Shown: positions 1 to 13,962 of the stretch, piece after piece | Layout of the letters: the number at the start of each line of letters is the position of its first letter | How positions within the stretch are numbered: position 1 is the stretch's first letter | Assembly (NCBI GenBank): GCA_029747015.1 | Contig: JAKOGI010000425.1 | Location: 259,501 to 323,500, forward strand | Origin: Carnegiea gigantea | Taxonomy: Eukaryota; Streptophyta; Magnoliopsida; Caryophyllales; Cactaceae | Direction of reading: 5' to 3' | Length of the DNA stretch: 64,000 nucleotides | The notes under the pieces: model-generated | The model's database searches: none | Told to the model about the DNA's origin: nothing | Seen by the model: only the letters and a program-made list of their open reading frames with translations | Made by a program: the position numbers and the translations under genes

Positions 1-2628
1 TGTTACTGTCATCTCGAGTCGGCCAAACTCAAGCGGCAACATACGCCTATCTGGACAGACATCATACAATGCTGAGACATAACTTACATACTTGGACTTC
101 AGGTGGGAATGAAACCACCATCCCTGAATTGTCTTGACATAGCTTGTTATGACAGGCGGGATACTAAGCCACCATTCCTAGATTTTCATAATGTAACTTA
201 TACTATGCCAGGCGGGATACTAAGCCGCCATCCCTGGGTCTCAGACTTAGGCTTAAAGTTTCTAAAGTAGCTCCTCCATGTACACATAAGCATGAACATA
301 ATTATTCATACACATACATACTTAAACTTATTCATATATATGCTTTCTGAGTTTATAATACGAAAACCTACTTTTCTAACAAGACCGCTCCCTTTTTAAA
401 TTCTTTATACCTTAAAAATCGCATTCATATAGTTAAAGATAGGCCATCATTCGCTAATAGTCATGGTTGCTTTTATTTTCAACCACGAAAACCTTCTTTT
501 TTAAACTCACCATCACATACATGATAAAGCTCAATAGCATAAAAGGGGAGGCATTCACACGTAGTACATTTGAATACTTCATAATTCAACTTGAAAACCT
601 CTTGAAATCGTAATGAATTTGCTAACTCACAAATCGAAACTCATTCAAAACTTAAAGTACTTAGCTTACTTATAATTCAAACAAGGTTTCGTAATAGACA
701 TCTTCGGTTGCCCATTTTCAGTTCGTTTAAATCCTTTCTAAACTCAAAGAAAGGGACATAATTAAACCAAAGTCTTAAAATGTTTTCGAACTTGCTACTA
801 GCTTGCTTTCAAATTTCCTCGGCCTATCGACCACTCAATTGGGCCATTTACTAAGTAGTTCGACGATTTAGGACCACTTTTTTTATGCTTCAAACATCTT
901 ATAAAACTAATAGACAACTGGTAAATGTTCAAAACATTCGCAATTATGAAAGCAGACCTTTAACGACCCTTTTTAAAGATGTTGAAGTTCAAAAATCAGT
1001 CACATAGCATCACTTAGCCACATCAGGAGGGAAGGCGTTTATAAGTAGCACATTCAAATACTTCATAATTCAACTTGGTAGAATCTGTCCAATAAGCCAC
1101 ACGTGGCCTCGTAATCCACACCATTGCGGTCAATCACAACCCAGGCTCTCTCCTCAGACGACAACGACCACAAGAATCTCAAATTTCTCATTAGTTCCAC
1201 CTCAAATCATCCAACTACCAACTCGATTCGATATTGTCTTCATGAAACCATCAAACACAAGCATAATATACATCCTAATTATCATAAACAGGATTTAAGC
1301 ATAACTATTATGATTAAGCAACGACATTTAAATGGGAATTAGCATGCCCTATGAATACCTCAAATCGCCCAATTGGCATCCTTAGCCTTCAAAACAGCCT
1401 TTAGGTTTAATAAATTGATGCGATAACAGTTCTATGGAAACATTTTTCTTATTCTACAATTCTCCAAACTGACTGATTAGTAAAATCATGCATCAATCCA
1501 ACATGCAAGAAGCTCGAAATCAATATCACAATATTAATTTCCCAATTTCAGTTCTAATTCCTCCAAAACTGATTGCTAACTCAGATTCAAAATGCACTAA
1601 GATCAGTGAAATTCATTAGAAATTAATACTAATTTAGGATGAGGGATACACCCACCTCTCTTCCAAGCTAGAGATGCGATTCCAAGGCTATTAGCTTGAC
1701 TTTGAGTACTAGAACAACCTCAATTCCTCAACTCTTGCACATTGACGCACGAACAACCCCAATCCACGCCTAACCCACGTATGAACGGGCCCTAATTCGA
1801 CCAAAACTCTCACTTACTAACTTAACTAGTGGTGGGTGTTTTGGATCGCAAATTACTCCTAATTTATAGAGGATTCGAAGCCACTAAAACCAATATTGCA
1901 TGGTCAAGCTTTAGCAAGTGTCTAGGCTTCGATTCAACAGTCAAACCCACCAAAAACATGATGGGTTCTTCTCTGTTTTACCCAAATTTTTGCACCGGAA
2001 GGTTGTTGGCTTGTGGGCAAGGTTGAATGAGTGGATTTTACAAGCTGGGTGTGGCAAAAATTTGCTGGATTTGTGGAGCTTGAGCTATGTGGAGGTGGTC
2101 TCAGAGGACGAAGAAGATGAAGAGGAGAGAGAGAGATATGAACACGGTCGGGCGGGCTCGCGTGGTGAGGAAGAAGAAAGGGGCCAGGCACCCTTTTTAC
2201 AAAAATACCTCTCCCTCTTTTTTTTTTTTTTTTTTTGGTTCCAAGTTGTTCAATAAGTAGCACCACTAGTCTAATTTCGTATCTTGAACTCTAAACCCAA
2301 ATCAATATTACCACCTTTTATCAATTATTCGATCCCAAATACGTCAAGGTTCGGTTTAATAAACAACAAAACTAATTCTAAAGTTGACAATCTAGTTATA
2401 TTTATTAATCTATTCGATTTGGTAATCGATAATAATCCTTATTAACGCTTACTAAAATCACCGAAAAACCTCAAAACTAATAATAATGATAATATTGATA
2501 GCAATAATAACATTCTTCTTAGTAAAATTTCCACTTAAGCAGGCACATCAATATTGATGTAACTTAACTAAAATAATAAAATACGATTCGTAATATTAAG
2601 AAACATGCTAGAAAATGCAGGTGTCGCA
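1..2628 (-). repeat. Family A LTR 1 (partial, cut by the window start)
   Basis: This is the right-hand part of an LTR; the left edge lies outside the window. The right edge is a mutated terminus (gtgtcgca instead of gtgttaca) followed directly by the PPT. It has three copies of a short 'ccaccatccctg' sub-repeat at about 115-235 and a 19-base T run at 2218-2236. Between about 1829 and 2026 the plus strand (antisense to the element) keeps a 65-codon open frame that recurs in LTRs 3, 4 and 5. No gene is seen. Confidence 0.85.
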
Positions 2629-2646
2629 TTCTTCCCCCCTTAATAG
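2629..2646 (-). promoter_or_regulatory. Polypurine tract of family A unit 1
   Basis: On the minus strand an AAGGGGGGAAGAA run abuts the LTR terminus. This is the usual site for priming plus-strand DNA synthesis and it marks the LTR edge. Equivalent tracts lie at 8577, 36074, 42035 and 47948. Confidence 0.8.
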
Positions 2647-4658
2647 AATTTTGTCCGTAAAATTCCCAAGCTATGTTCAGTCGTACCTAAGATGTGTACA
2701 CACATGACACATGTACACAACTCTCACTATAATCCAAAAATCTTGATTTCTAATTAATTAAAACCGAAAAAGGCTTATGGTATCCAGTCTCATCCTCTCC
2801 AATCTTCTTGAAGCGTGTACTCGCTCTATTCAGGCGCCGAGGGAAAGCGCATAGAAGAAGGGCAAATGAGTTGGCGCGAAAAACCATATTAAGCTAATTT
2901 AAAAGGAACATATATTTTTAATTATCTAGACTCAATCCGCGTAGTGACCAACAACTCTATGTGCATGCATCGTTATGAATTGAAATACAAAGATAGGACA
3001 TTTGGGCAGCAACACCTCAAGGTCATATACAAGTAGTCTCACTCTAAAACATGAATTCAGTCATGTTTAGGATCGAAATTATTAACCTAGGGACTCTTAT
3101 AAGACATTAGGGTAACAAGGACATCACATAGCACCACATAGCATAAGTTAAGCACATGGCATTGCATAAGCAATTCAGCATTCCCAAGCCTAGGAATCAT
3201 AAGCAACATAAAACCGTCTAATATGCATATAGCAAGTAATTTACAAAAGAGAGCATATACAACTAACATTCCTATGTTCACACATCAATTACAACTAACT
3301 TTTAGGCCTGTCATTCATGGTAACTTAGGTAGGACATGTCAAAGTCTTATGAAGGGGGTTAACTTAATCAGGTTCACTCAAAAACATGAAGATATTAAAT
3401 TAATCTAAGGTTAAATCAATTAACTAGTAAGCTACCACATCACAGTAACATAGCAGAGGCATCATAATATGTCATTTTAACATCGATGGAACTTGAAATA
3501 GCACTCGAAATCAAATTCATATCATGTAGACTCAACAATAGAGCACTGAAGATCAAGAATCACGAATAGCATGAACTAGCGTAACATATTGATAGCTATA
3601 ACTTGAGAAGAAAATGCTAAGGCAAGAATGTAAGTTGATGGTTTTGATGTTGGGGAGACTTTCCCTGAGGTCCCTACTTGGAGTTGATCGTCTCCTAGGT
3701 CATAGATTCATAAGAGTGAAGGGCTATGCTCATAAATGGATGTTGGGGCTTGTGGGTAATGGCCCAACACGCTTTCGCGACGCTACTCTGGAAAATATAG
3801 AATACAAGGGCAATATGCGAATGCAAGTTCCTATGGTCAGTGTATCATACTTTAAATACGTGCGGATGCGGTTATTCAGCTATAACATGGAATCACAGAA
3901 TTCACGGAATGCAAATAACGAGTTAGAGGTCATGCTGTGCCATGAATTACAAAAATTAGATCATCTGGATAATCAAGTCACATCAAGCAACGAATGCATC
4001 TTGGCATCCAGGTATTGGATACATCTAGTTACACATAAAAAGTTATGTTCAGAGAATAGCTCAAACATCATTGTAAAGCAAATGCAAGTCTTCAGACGCA
4101 ATAATAAGGGCTAGCTATGCGATTAGAAAGGTCTTTTATGCGAAAGAAAAACCTTAATTCACTATTTATAATGGATCTTAACTCTTGAAATTTTTAGGTC
4201 TTAAAAAGGAGAATAGCTTAACTGCTTTTAGACCTTTCTCCACCAACCTTTGAATATGTCAGCTCACTCCATTATAGGGCCTGAGGAGCAAATCGCACAT
4301 TATAGGCAAAAATGAGCTTAGAGTTAAGACTTTTTCAATCTTTTGAATTCAACCCAAATATATTTTAAATGTCTGATTAAAATCACCAATGTGCATATAT
4401 GCAAACAAACATTGATTGAGCCAACACTTAGCTCATTCATGAGAATACAAGTCATTCAGCTTATAATCTTAGCGAATGGTTCATTCATTCAATCAATGAG
4501 CTCACTTAAGCCGTATGTAGCTAGCTAAACATGCTGAAGTTCACATGAAAACCACATTTTCACACAAAAGCAGGGATATATCATGTCATCATGAACGTGT
4601 TCATAGATAACTATATGAAATGCAAGACTCAGGTCATGGTCTATGGTCGCAGGACCTT

Positions 4659-4670
4659 GCTCTGATATCA
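4659..4670 (-). promoter_or_regulatory. Primer-binding site of family A unit 1
   Basis: The minus strand reads TGATATCAGAGC, one mismatch from TGGTATCAGAGC, which pairs with the 3' end of plant initiator-Met tRNA. It lies two bases from the LTR end, as expected. The other units carry variants at 32126-32137, 38086-38097 (badly decayed), 44051-44062 and 49972-49983. Confidence 0.8.
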
Positions 4671-4672
4671 TC

Positions 4673-7600
4673 TGTAACACCCCTAACCCCTAGGGCTAGG
4701 AGCGTTAATGACTTCTTAAATCCTACTTAAATTCTGGGGCAGAATGGATAGCGTTGTACCTGAAAATTAACCATTTTCCAGTCTAAAAGCCTTATATTAA
4801 ATCCCTGCAATCAACGGAAGTGCAAAGAACTCTAAAATAAGCTCAATGGCTACATGCCAAAGTCCACAACTCTAGGGACTCGCCTGGAGTACACCAAGAC
4901 AAAAGGCCCAGTAATAAAGAAGAAAATAAAGATCCAACTCGACAGATCACACATCCGGAGTGCTGGGGTTTACATCCCAAAATATAGCCAACTTCAGCTA
5001 AAAAGACAACTGGCTAATATGATGGTCGGGTCACATCGCCATATAGAGTGACTTCTAAAGAATATGCATTACACAAACTAGTGTACTTTGTTCACATATA
5101 TTTACAACTCTAGGGATACATTATAATGCATTGTTTGACACGTAAGTCCACTTCTATATGTGCACATGTGACATCGTTTCAAAGAAAGGGTAGACTCCGA
5201 CACGCTATAACCAAATTGACTTTTGCCCGTCAGAACAAAAACCTGGGAAAGGGGGAAATAATAATGAGATGAGCTACTACATACTCAGTGAGAATTTCCC
5301 GACTCGTTAAAAACTAAAACCATTTGAAGGCAATAATGATAACTGGCAGGGATACGTCATTTGCATATTACTATCATTTTAGGCAATCATAGTCCCCAAA
5401 AAGGAATCATCCTCATCCTTAAGCTTCATACTAGCTACTCAAGCGTGTTGCTAAGCCCTTGATAACCAAACTTCCCTAATGATTAAGCATTTAGGCACAT
5501 AAGCGAGTAAGCAACAAGGATAGTATAAAAGTGCTTTCAAATACTCAATTTGAAAACGCGATGACTTATGTTTTATTCAAAGAATATGACATTTGAAAAC
5601 TTATATGCTCGATGCATTATAAGGATATGGTCATATTTTATTTGAAATTTCACTCAAACTACACTTGGAATCGCATTGGTAAAATATGTACCAGGCATGC
5701 ACAGGAAACTTTCTTTCTTTTTCTTGAAAACACCTTACGTAGTCTCTTACGGCTCATATTTTTTAAAAAGAAATCTCTTTCGTAATGGTCCTTTGATGAC
5801 CCTAATAAGCTTTTCAAATCTCACTTAAACTGGCCTTTTAATGGCCGTTCAAATCTTTCTTTTTCTGAAATACTTAAAATGGCAAAATGCCAACTACTTT
5901 TCTTATTCATTAGGAAAACAGTCTTGGCGTAAGATCGTCGTTTATTAAAATAAACATACATAGCGATTTAATCACATAAGTGAGGAGTCTAGACTCTTAG
6001 AGATACTTTGTCACTACCATCCCTAGCTGGCCAAACTCGAGCGATAACAAACGCCTATCCGGACAGACATCATACTATGCTGAGACATAACTTACATACT
6101 TAGACTTCAGGTGGGAATCAAACCACCATCCCTGAATTGTCTTAATGTAGCTTACGTTATGCTAGGCGGGATACCAAGCCACCATCCCTGGGTCTTAAAC
6201 TTAAGCTTAAAGTTTCTAGAGTAGCTCCTATGTACACATAAACATGACATAGTTATTCATACACATACATACTAATACTTATTCCTACATATGCTTTCTG
6301 AGTTTATATGAAAACATAATTTTCAAGCAACACCACCCCCTTTTTAAATGGTTTATGCCTTAAAAACTCCATTCGTATAGTTAAAAATAGGCCATCATTC
6401 GCTAATAGTCATGGCTACTTTTACTTTCAACCATGGAAACCTTCTTTTTCAAACTCACCCTCACACACATGATAAAGCTTAACGACGCAAAAGGGGAGGG
6501 ATTCACACGTAGCACAGTCGAGCACTTCATAATTCAACTTGAAAACCTCTTGAAATCGAAGTGAATTTGCTAACCCGCAAGTTGAAACTCATTCAATGGT
6601 TAAAGTACTTAGGCCGCATATAATTCAAACAAGGTTTCGTAATAGACATCTTCAGTCGCCCATTTTCGATTCGTTTAAATCCTTTCTAAACTCAAAGAAA
6701 GGGACATAATCGAACAAAAGTCTTAAAACGTTTTCGAACTTACTACTAGCTTGCGTTTAAATTTCCTGGACCTATCGACTATTCAGTTGGGTAATTTACT
6801 GAGTCGTTCAACGATTTATGACCTTCTTTTTAGGCTTCAAACATCGTAACAAACTAATAGGCAACTGCTAAATGTTTAAAACATTTGCAATTATGAAAAC
6901 AAGCCTTTATCGACCTTTTTTAAAGATGTCTAAGTGCAAACGCCAGTCAAATGGCATCACTTAGCCACATCAGGAGGTTTACAAGTAGCACATTCAAACA
7001 CTTCATAATTCATCTTCGCAAAATTTGCCCAATAAGTCACACATGGCCTCGCAATCCACATGATTGCTTTCAATCACAACCCAGGCTCCCTCCTCACACG
7101 ACGACAACCACAAGAATCTCAAATTTCTCATTAGTTTCACCTCAAATCATCCAACTATCAACTCAGTTCGATGTTCTCATAAACGAATCAATAGTTCATA
7201 AAACCATCAAACACAAGCGTAGTATACATCCTAATTACCATAGACAGAATTTAAGCATAACCATTCTGATTTAGCAACGACGTTTAAATAGGAATCAGCA
7301 TGCCCTATGAATACCTCGAATCGCCCTATTAGCTTTCTTAACCTCTAAAACAGCCTTTAGGTTTAATAAACTGATGCAACTTTCGTTCTATGGCAACATT
7401 CTGCTCATTCTATAATTCTCCAAACTGACTGATTAGTAAAATCATGCATCAATTCAACATGCGACAAGCCCAAAATCAGTATCATGATATTAATTTCCCA
7501 ATTTCAGTTCTAATTCTTCCAAAACTGATTACTAACTCAAATTCAAACATGCACTAACTAAGATCGTTTAAATTCATTGGAAATTAGTACTAATTTAGGA

Positions 7601-8576
7601 GGAGAGAAACGCCCACCTTTCTTCCGAGCTGGAGATTCGATTCCAAGGTAGTTGGCTTGACCTTGAGTGCTAGAACAACCCCAGATCCTTGACTCCTACT
7701 CACTGACGCACGAACAGCCCCAATCCATGCCTAACCCACTTAAGAACAGACTCCAATTTGACCCAAACTCTCACCCAGTGACTTGATCTTGTGGTGGGTG
7801 TTTAGGGTCGTGAATTACTCTCAATTTGTAGAGGATTCAAAGCCATTAGAACCAAGATTGCATGGTCGAGCTTTAGCAAGTGTCTGGGCTTCGATTCAGT
7901 GCTCAAACCCACATGAAATGTGATGAGTTCTCTCTGTTTTGCCCAAATTTTTGCACCAAAAGTTTGCTAACTTGTGGGGAAGGTTGAATGAGTGGATTTT
8001 ACAAACTGGGTGTGGCGGAAATTTGGTGGATTTGTGGAGCTTGAGCTACATGGAGGTGGTCTCAGGGGAGGAAGAAGATGAAAAGGAGAGAGAGAGATGA
8101 ACGAGGGTTAGGGGGCTCGTGTGGTGAGGAAGAAGAATGGGGCCAGGCGCCATTTTTACAAGAATTCCCCTCCCTCTTTTCTTTCTTGTTCCAAGTTGTT
8201 CAATAAATAGCACCGCTAGTCTAATTTTGTATCCCGAACTTTAAACCCAAATCAATATTACGACCCTTCATCGATTATTCGATCCCAAATACACTAAGGT
8301 TCAATTTAATAAGCAACGAAACTAATTCTAAGCTTGATAATGTAATCGTATTCGCGAATCTACTCGATTTGGGAATCAATAATCCTTATTAAGGCTTAGC
8401 AAAAATCATCGGAAAACCTCAAAACTAATAATAATGATAATATTGATAGCAACAATAACATTCTTATTAGTAAAATTTCCACCTAAGCAAACACATCAAT
8501 ATTGATCTATCTGAACTAAAATAACAAAATACGATTCCTAATATCAAGAAACAGGCTAGAAAATGCGGGTGTTGCA
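4673..8576 (-). repeat. Family A LTR 2 (complete)
   Basis: A 3904-bp LTR running from TGTAACACCC to GGTGTTGCA, flanked by the primer site of unit 1 and the PPT of unit 2. It contains two copies of the 'ccaccatccctg' sub-repeat (about 6120-6205). The recurring antisense 65-codon frame is closed here by an early TAG near 7814. No gene is seen. Confidence 0.86.
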
Positions 8577-9610
8577 TTCTTCCCCCCTGTAAAAGAATTT
8601 CGTCCCTAAAATTCCCAAGCTATATTCGATCGTACCCAAGATGTGTGCACACATGATGCATCTGTATAACTCTCACTAAAATCCAAAAATCTCGTTTTCC
8701 AATTAATTAAAATTGAAAAAGGCTTATGGTATCCAGTCAGCTCCTCTCCATTCCTCTTCAAGCGTCTACTCACTCTATTTAGGCACTGAGGGCAAATGCA
8801 TAGAAGAGGGGCAAATGAGTTGGTTTGGAAAACTATATTAAGCTAATTGAAAGAGGAACATAGATTTTCAATTATCTAGACTCAATCCGCACAGTGAATA
8901 GCAAGTCTATGTACATGCATCACTATGAATTGAAATCTAAAGGCCGAACATTTGGGCAGTGATACCTCAAGGTCATACACAAGTCGTCTCTATGAATTCA
9001 GTTATGTTTAGGATCGAAATAGTTAACCTAAGGACTCTTGTAACACATTAGGGTAACAAGGACATCACATAGCAACACATAGCATCACTTAAGCACCATG
9101 ACATCGCATAGAATCAGCAATTCAACATTCTCAAGCCTAGGAATCATAAGCAATATGAAACTGCCTCATATGCATATAGCAAGCAACTTACTAAAGAGGG
9201 CATATGCAAATGACATTCCTTTGTTTACAAATCAACCACAACTACCTTTTAAGCTTCTCATTCATGGCAACTTAGACAAGACATGTCAAAGTCGTATGAA
9301 GGGGGTTAATTTAATCAGGTTCACTCAAAAACATGAAGATATTAAATTAATCTAATGTTAAATCACTTAGCTAGTTAGCTACCATATCACCCTAACGTAG
9401 CAGAGGCATCATAATACGTCATATTGACATTGATGGAACTTAAAGTAGCACTCAAAATCACATTGATATCACGTGGAGTCAACAACAGAGCACTGAAGAT
9501 TAAGAATCATGAATAACATGAACTAGCATAACATATCAATAGGTATAACTTGAGAGGAAAATGCTAAGGCAAGAATCTAAGTTGATCGTTTTGATGGTGG
9601 GGAGACTTTG
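8577..9610 (-). mobile_element. Family A internal domain 2, PPT-proximal half
   Basis: The first 1034 bases of the second internal domain, cut at 9610 by the family B insertion. It resumes at 31183. It holds an antisense 85-codon frame at 9098-9355, also open in units 3 and 4. No retroviral protein is seen. Confidence 0.82.
9606..9610. repeat. Left target-site duplication of family B (CTTTG)
   Basis: CTTTG before the element and CTTTC at 31183-31187 after it. Intact family A copies read gagactttccct at this point, so the left copy appears to carry one substitution. This marks a 5-bp duplication and a real insertion. Confidence 0.75.
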
Positions 9611-12600
9611 TGTAACACCCCCAAAATGCTAATGACTTGATTTATGAAAAACTGTAGCAGAAGACTTAATGATTAAAGGCGCTACTGTCGTCCCAAATAG
9701 GATAAGGCTAACTGAGACTACTCATTACTACCAACTCATGAACATAAACACAAGAAACATTAAACTAAAATACTCCAAGTTAAAAACCATAGTGGTCTAA
9801 CTTAAATACCATCAACATATTCTTATAAAGGGCCACCCTACACTCGACGTTAAACATGTACATTGATAATGAACTCGTCTTGTCCTTGAGGTTGTACCCA
9901 ACCTTTATGCTATGCTTATATCCACTGTGAGCAACTAATAACTCCTAAAGGGCCTTGCTAAATGGAGGTATATGTGTGGCTTCATCACCTAGAATGGAAA
10001 ACAGGAAAACATTTCGAGAAATATGAGCTAAAGCTTAGTACACGCATCCCCATATGAGTAAATGAACATTAAAACCTTGCTGGTGGGTACTCGCTTTTGT
10101 AATTTATTTAGTTCGCAATAATAGTGAAAATGAAAGCAATATAAAATCGAATTGCTCATTATTATCTAGGTGTGAACTTGTTGCAATAATATGATCTATA
10201 AATTGGTGTGCACCTGCCAATCCGATCAAGATTTAGCCTGAAGCCGCGCGGGTAAATAATGGGATGATGCCCTATAGATGATATAAGTTGCATGGCAAAT
10301 CACTGTGTAAACTGATTCATTGATAAACTCATTAAGAGTCATAACTTGATAAACATGTCCTGCTTCTTGAAAATACAGGCAATGGACATATCTTGAATCT
10401 TTAAAAATGTCATCTGACTTGATAAATATGTTCTGACTTGATAACACACTTACGCATAAAAGGAATCGATAACTAGGCCTTGACTCTACTTCATAAATGT
10501 CATTGTAGGTGTGTGTGGTCAGTAAATGATCCTTGCTCACATAATTGAGTAAGTAAAAGTATGTGTAATAGAAATTGAGTAATTAAATGGTATGCATAAC
10601 TTCATTATTTCAATATAACTTCAAAACAGAATTAATGAAAATAATTAAATCCGACAGAAATAAATGAAAGTAAAAGAGACCACAATGAGATAAATGAGAT
10701 GACAAAGGAAAAGGACTTGATGGTGACAAATGGAAGAGTGGTTTTGGCCTTTTCTAAGATAGGTTGTTGATACGAGTTTAAGGCTCTTTGAGGTATAGCT
10801 TAGCTTAAGAAAATGGCGAGTACACTAGATTGGCTTGATAAAAACATTTGATATATTCTGAATTGAGCAAGTAATAAAGGTTTGAGGCCAAGAGAGATAT
10901 ATCTTGATTCAAAATAGCAAAAATGCAATAACTTGGCCTAGTAAATATGGTTTCTGAGTTAAAACTCTCCTCACTTCTCATATTTCATTCGCAAGTCCAT
11001 TAAATATAGTTTTTCACCCCAAATAGATTATTGAACCCAATGAAAGCTATTAAACTTCCTAAACTTGGTACATTCTTTGTAATATCCATAAGTGATTCAA
11101 AACTCATAATTAAGCTCCCAAAATGCATGTTTCTCTTCTTTTCTCTCATAAATTGAGCAAAAAGCCCTTATAAAATCCATGAATATTTATTTCCTCCTTA
11201 TAATAGCCTTACTTTGGCTAAAATGCTCAAAAACCACTCCATGAAAAACCTTACAAAATTTTCAATATATTTCTTTACTTCATTATCCACAATCTCCCAA
11301 TAAATTCATTTATTTACATAATTAGTCCAACCAACCTCCCTTGGTCACGAATGAAACTTTCCCCGATTCAGCAATTTAGCTAAAAATTCACATAACATCC
11401 ATTTTTGAAGCCATTGACATATCCAAACTCCAAACAACTTCATTTATGCATAATTACATAATTCGTATCGAGAAACAGGGTAGTTTTCTTCAAAATTCCA
11501 TAACTCACTGATTACACCTCTAAAATTCATTTTGCAAGAAACTCCCAAATATTATAGAGAATCTACAGTAAATATTTAGAATTTTTCGCTAAGTATACAC
11601 TACACCAAAATTAGAATAACAGCCCAGTTTGCACTAAAGCAAGGTAGTTCACTTCAAAAATTCATAAATCATAAAATACATCTCCACAATTCATGCCATT
11701 TTTCCAAAAATTGCCCAATATCACCTAGAACCTACCATAAAATTTTCACAAGTTTTGGATAAGCCAATTATTCCCGGTAATGTAGAGAGTGGGTGACTAT
11801 AGAAAATATCCGAAAATGTCCATAATCCATGTATAAATATAAAACGCTAGGTCATGGCCATTCCACATGATCATCAAAATCACATACTTAAGCTTAAGAT
11901 GATCACTTAAGGTCTTTCAAGGACACTCCATAGCAAGAATCACAATTCAACTAAATAAACTTGAATTAGGAAGCATGATCATCCAACCAAAATAACTCTT
12001 TCCCCGTAACTTTAAACACTTCGATACTTAATAACAATTGCTAAATAACCTTCATTTTGATCATCCAAACATAGCCCATAAATAAAACAACCGTAAAACG
12101 TAAAATACAACAAGTTGGAGTTAGGATATACCTTCTTGGATGCTTGATTTAAGAGGAGTTTAGCGCTGTTTTTGTGCAAGGGGCGCTGCTGGGTGGTGGC
12201 TGGGAGTTGCAGGGTGCTGCTAGAGTTGGTTCGGTGGCTGAAGGGCGGCTGTCTGGGCAGCAAAAGTGGCTGAAACAGATGGGGTAGCTCCTGCCCCTGT
12301 TCTGGCAGCACTGGTGTAGGCGAGAGAGAGAGAGCAAACGAGAGCTTATCTCTTCATTTTTTTTGTGTGTGAATTTTTGATGAGTCACTTGGTTGGATGT
12401 CAGCCTAAGTATGGCTTAAAATTTGGAGTCATAAAGCACTTTTTTGCTAATTAAAATTAGTCACAAAGCATAGTTATTAGCGGAAATGAATTGGCAAGTA
12501 ACTTTGACCTTGTTGTTTTGGGCTTAAGTGGTTGTTTTGGGCTTGATTTTGGGCTCACAATAATTCAAAGTTGCATTAAAATTTTATAAGGCTCGGGATT

Positions 12601-12962
12601 AAGTTTTCCAAACGTTAACAAAATAAATAATCGCTAAATCATATTTACTGAGGCCTAACATGGATTCACCCGATATTTAATCAACCAACGAAACTTGAAT
12701 TGACGATCAATGAAACTTGAATTGCAAAGTGGGATCCAAAATAAAATATCCCCCAGTCGAAATGATTAAATATAATAAATGAAGGTGGAAAATTTAAATA
12801 ACATAATGGAATTCATTAGATAAATAAATTAGGTGTAATTGAATTAATAAATATGATTTGGTCAAATAAATAACCATGACCAATTAAATAAATAACCATG
12901 ATTAATTAAAGAAATAAACAAGATTTAAGTAAATAAATATGGCTTAGGGTCGGGCTATTACA
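9611..12962 (-). repeat. Family B 3' LTR
   Basis: A 3352-bp LTR, from TGTAACACCCCC to GGGCTATTACA on the plus strand. Read on the minus strand it starts at 12962 with an AT-rich region of imperfect repeats (about 12780-12955, ataaataaccatgat-like units). A short GA tract lies near 12319-12330. Open frames on the minus strand around 12012-12388 have no recognisable domain. Confidence 0.87.
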
Positions 12963-12979
12963 GCTTTCCCCCCTTAAAG
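12963..12979 (-). promoter_or_regulatory. Family B polypurine tract
   Basis: The minus strand reads CTTTAAGGGGGGAAAGC and abuts the LTR start TGTAATAGCC. The gacgaaactc sequence just upstream on the minus strand is typical of plant Ty3/gypsy elements. Confidence 0.82.
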
Positions 12980-13130
12980 AGTTTCGTCCTCAAAACTTAT
13001 GAAGCTTATTCATGTATGTAAAGCTGCCTTAAATATTGATAGCTGGTTTTTATTGCTTCCCTCCAAAGAGGTATGGTTAGCCCAAAGTGCATAGCTGCTT
13101 AGTCCTGCGATCGGGTATCTAGATCCTCAG
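12973..13130 (-). pseudogene. pol: Decayed Ty3/gypsy integrase C-terminal (chromodomain-type) tail
   Basis: Translating the minus strand just before the PPT gives pieces such as ALWANHTSLEG and FISFEDETL, ending in a stop. They match the better-preserved tail of the plus-strand relative at 58206-58553 (ALWTNHTSQKG, LISFKDKTL). Stops and missing residues show it is dead. It marks where pol ended in the ancestor of family B. Confidence 0.62.
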
Positions 13131-13962
13131 TGACTTCACTGGCTAGATTACTTTGGTTCAAAATTGATATTCTCTACAAAAGAAAAACTTGTCACTGTAA
13201 AGGAGATACTGTACTCTACTGGTTCTCTGTCTTGACCACTAATGAGTATGTAAACCATTAAATTTTCTAATAAGGACTCTGATATTGACTCATGAAGCCC
13301 AATGTAATGAGGACTTAATTATCTCTGATATCCATTCTCTTGACACCATTGACTAAATAAGCCCTTTGGAATTCTTTATATCTCATTTGAACTTTTATTA
13401 TCTCCTTCTTTGGTCAATATGACCATATGACTCTTATGTAGTCCTATTATCACCTTAGCATGTACTTGAACTGTCTCGTTATTCTTAATGCTTCTTCTAG
13501 CTTACTCTAATACTGCTAGACATTGATTGAGATTATGCCCTGATCAAAATGCCCTCATCTGATGTTCTTAATGCATCACATGATCTTCCCTCATCAGACT
13601 AGTCTAGGATCTGCTCTAAGTCTGAATTAGACGCTAGAATAAACATAGCCAAAGATGAAAATGATGGAATTGGTAGTCAAGTGAGTCATTATGAACAAAA
13701 GAAATAAACAATGAGACTAGAAAAGATTTATAACAGAGGGATTAACATAGGTTGGTTAGACTAAAGATGACCATAACTGTGTCATGAACTCTGAAATATA
13801 ATGCCACAAGAACTATAGTTTATAAATATGAATCATAGAGGGTCCAATGAATAAGCAACCAGGGAGAAAGATGGCCCGGTTATGCTCTGGTTTAACTAAT
13901 GAATTGGAAACAAGATGACAAGCAACTGAGTTTTAACTAGGTGACTTTATAACCATAAGCAA

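Larger units (their letters stand above)
2629..4672 (-). mobile_element. Family A internal domain 1, non-coding
   Basis: A 2.04-kb domain between LTR 1 and LTR 2. On the minus strand it runs from the primer site at 4659-4670 (complement of GCTCTGATATCA, one change from the usual plant iMet-tRNA site) to the purine-rich tract at 2629-2646. There is no gag, protease, RT or integrase signature in any frame. A 166-codon antisense frame at 3614-4114 is not kept in the other copies and is probably accidental. Confidence 0.82.

Noticed and set aside
3614..4114. 166-codon plus-strand frame in family A internal domain 1
   Set aside because: It is antisense to the element, only a 78-codon version survives in unit 5, and units 2-4 break it. 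It has no recognisable domain.
12012..12388. Two overlapping minus-strand frames in the family B LTR
   Set aside because: They overlap in different frames, are not open in the other LTR, and lack domains.
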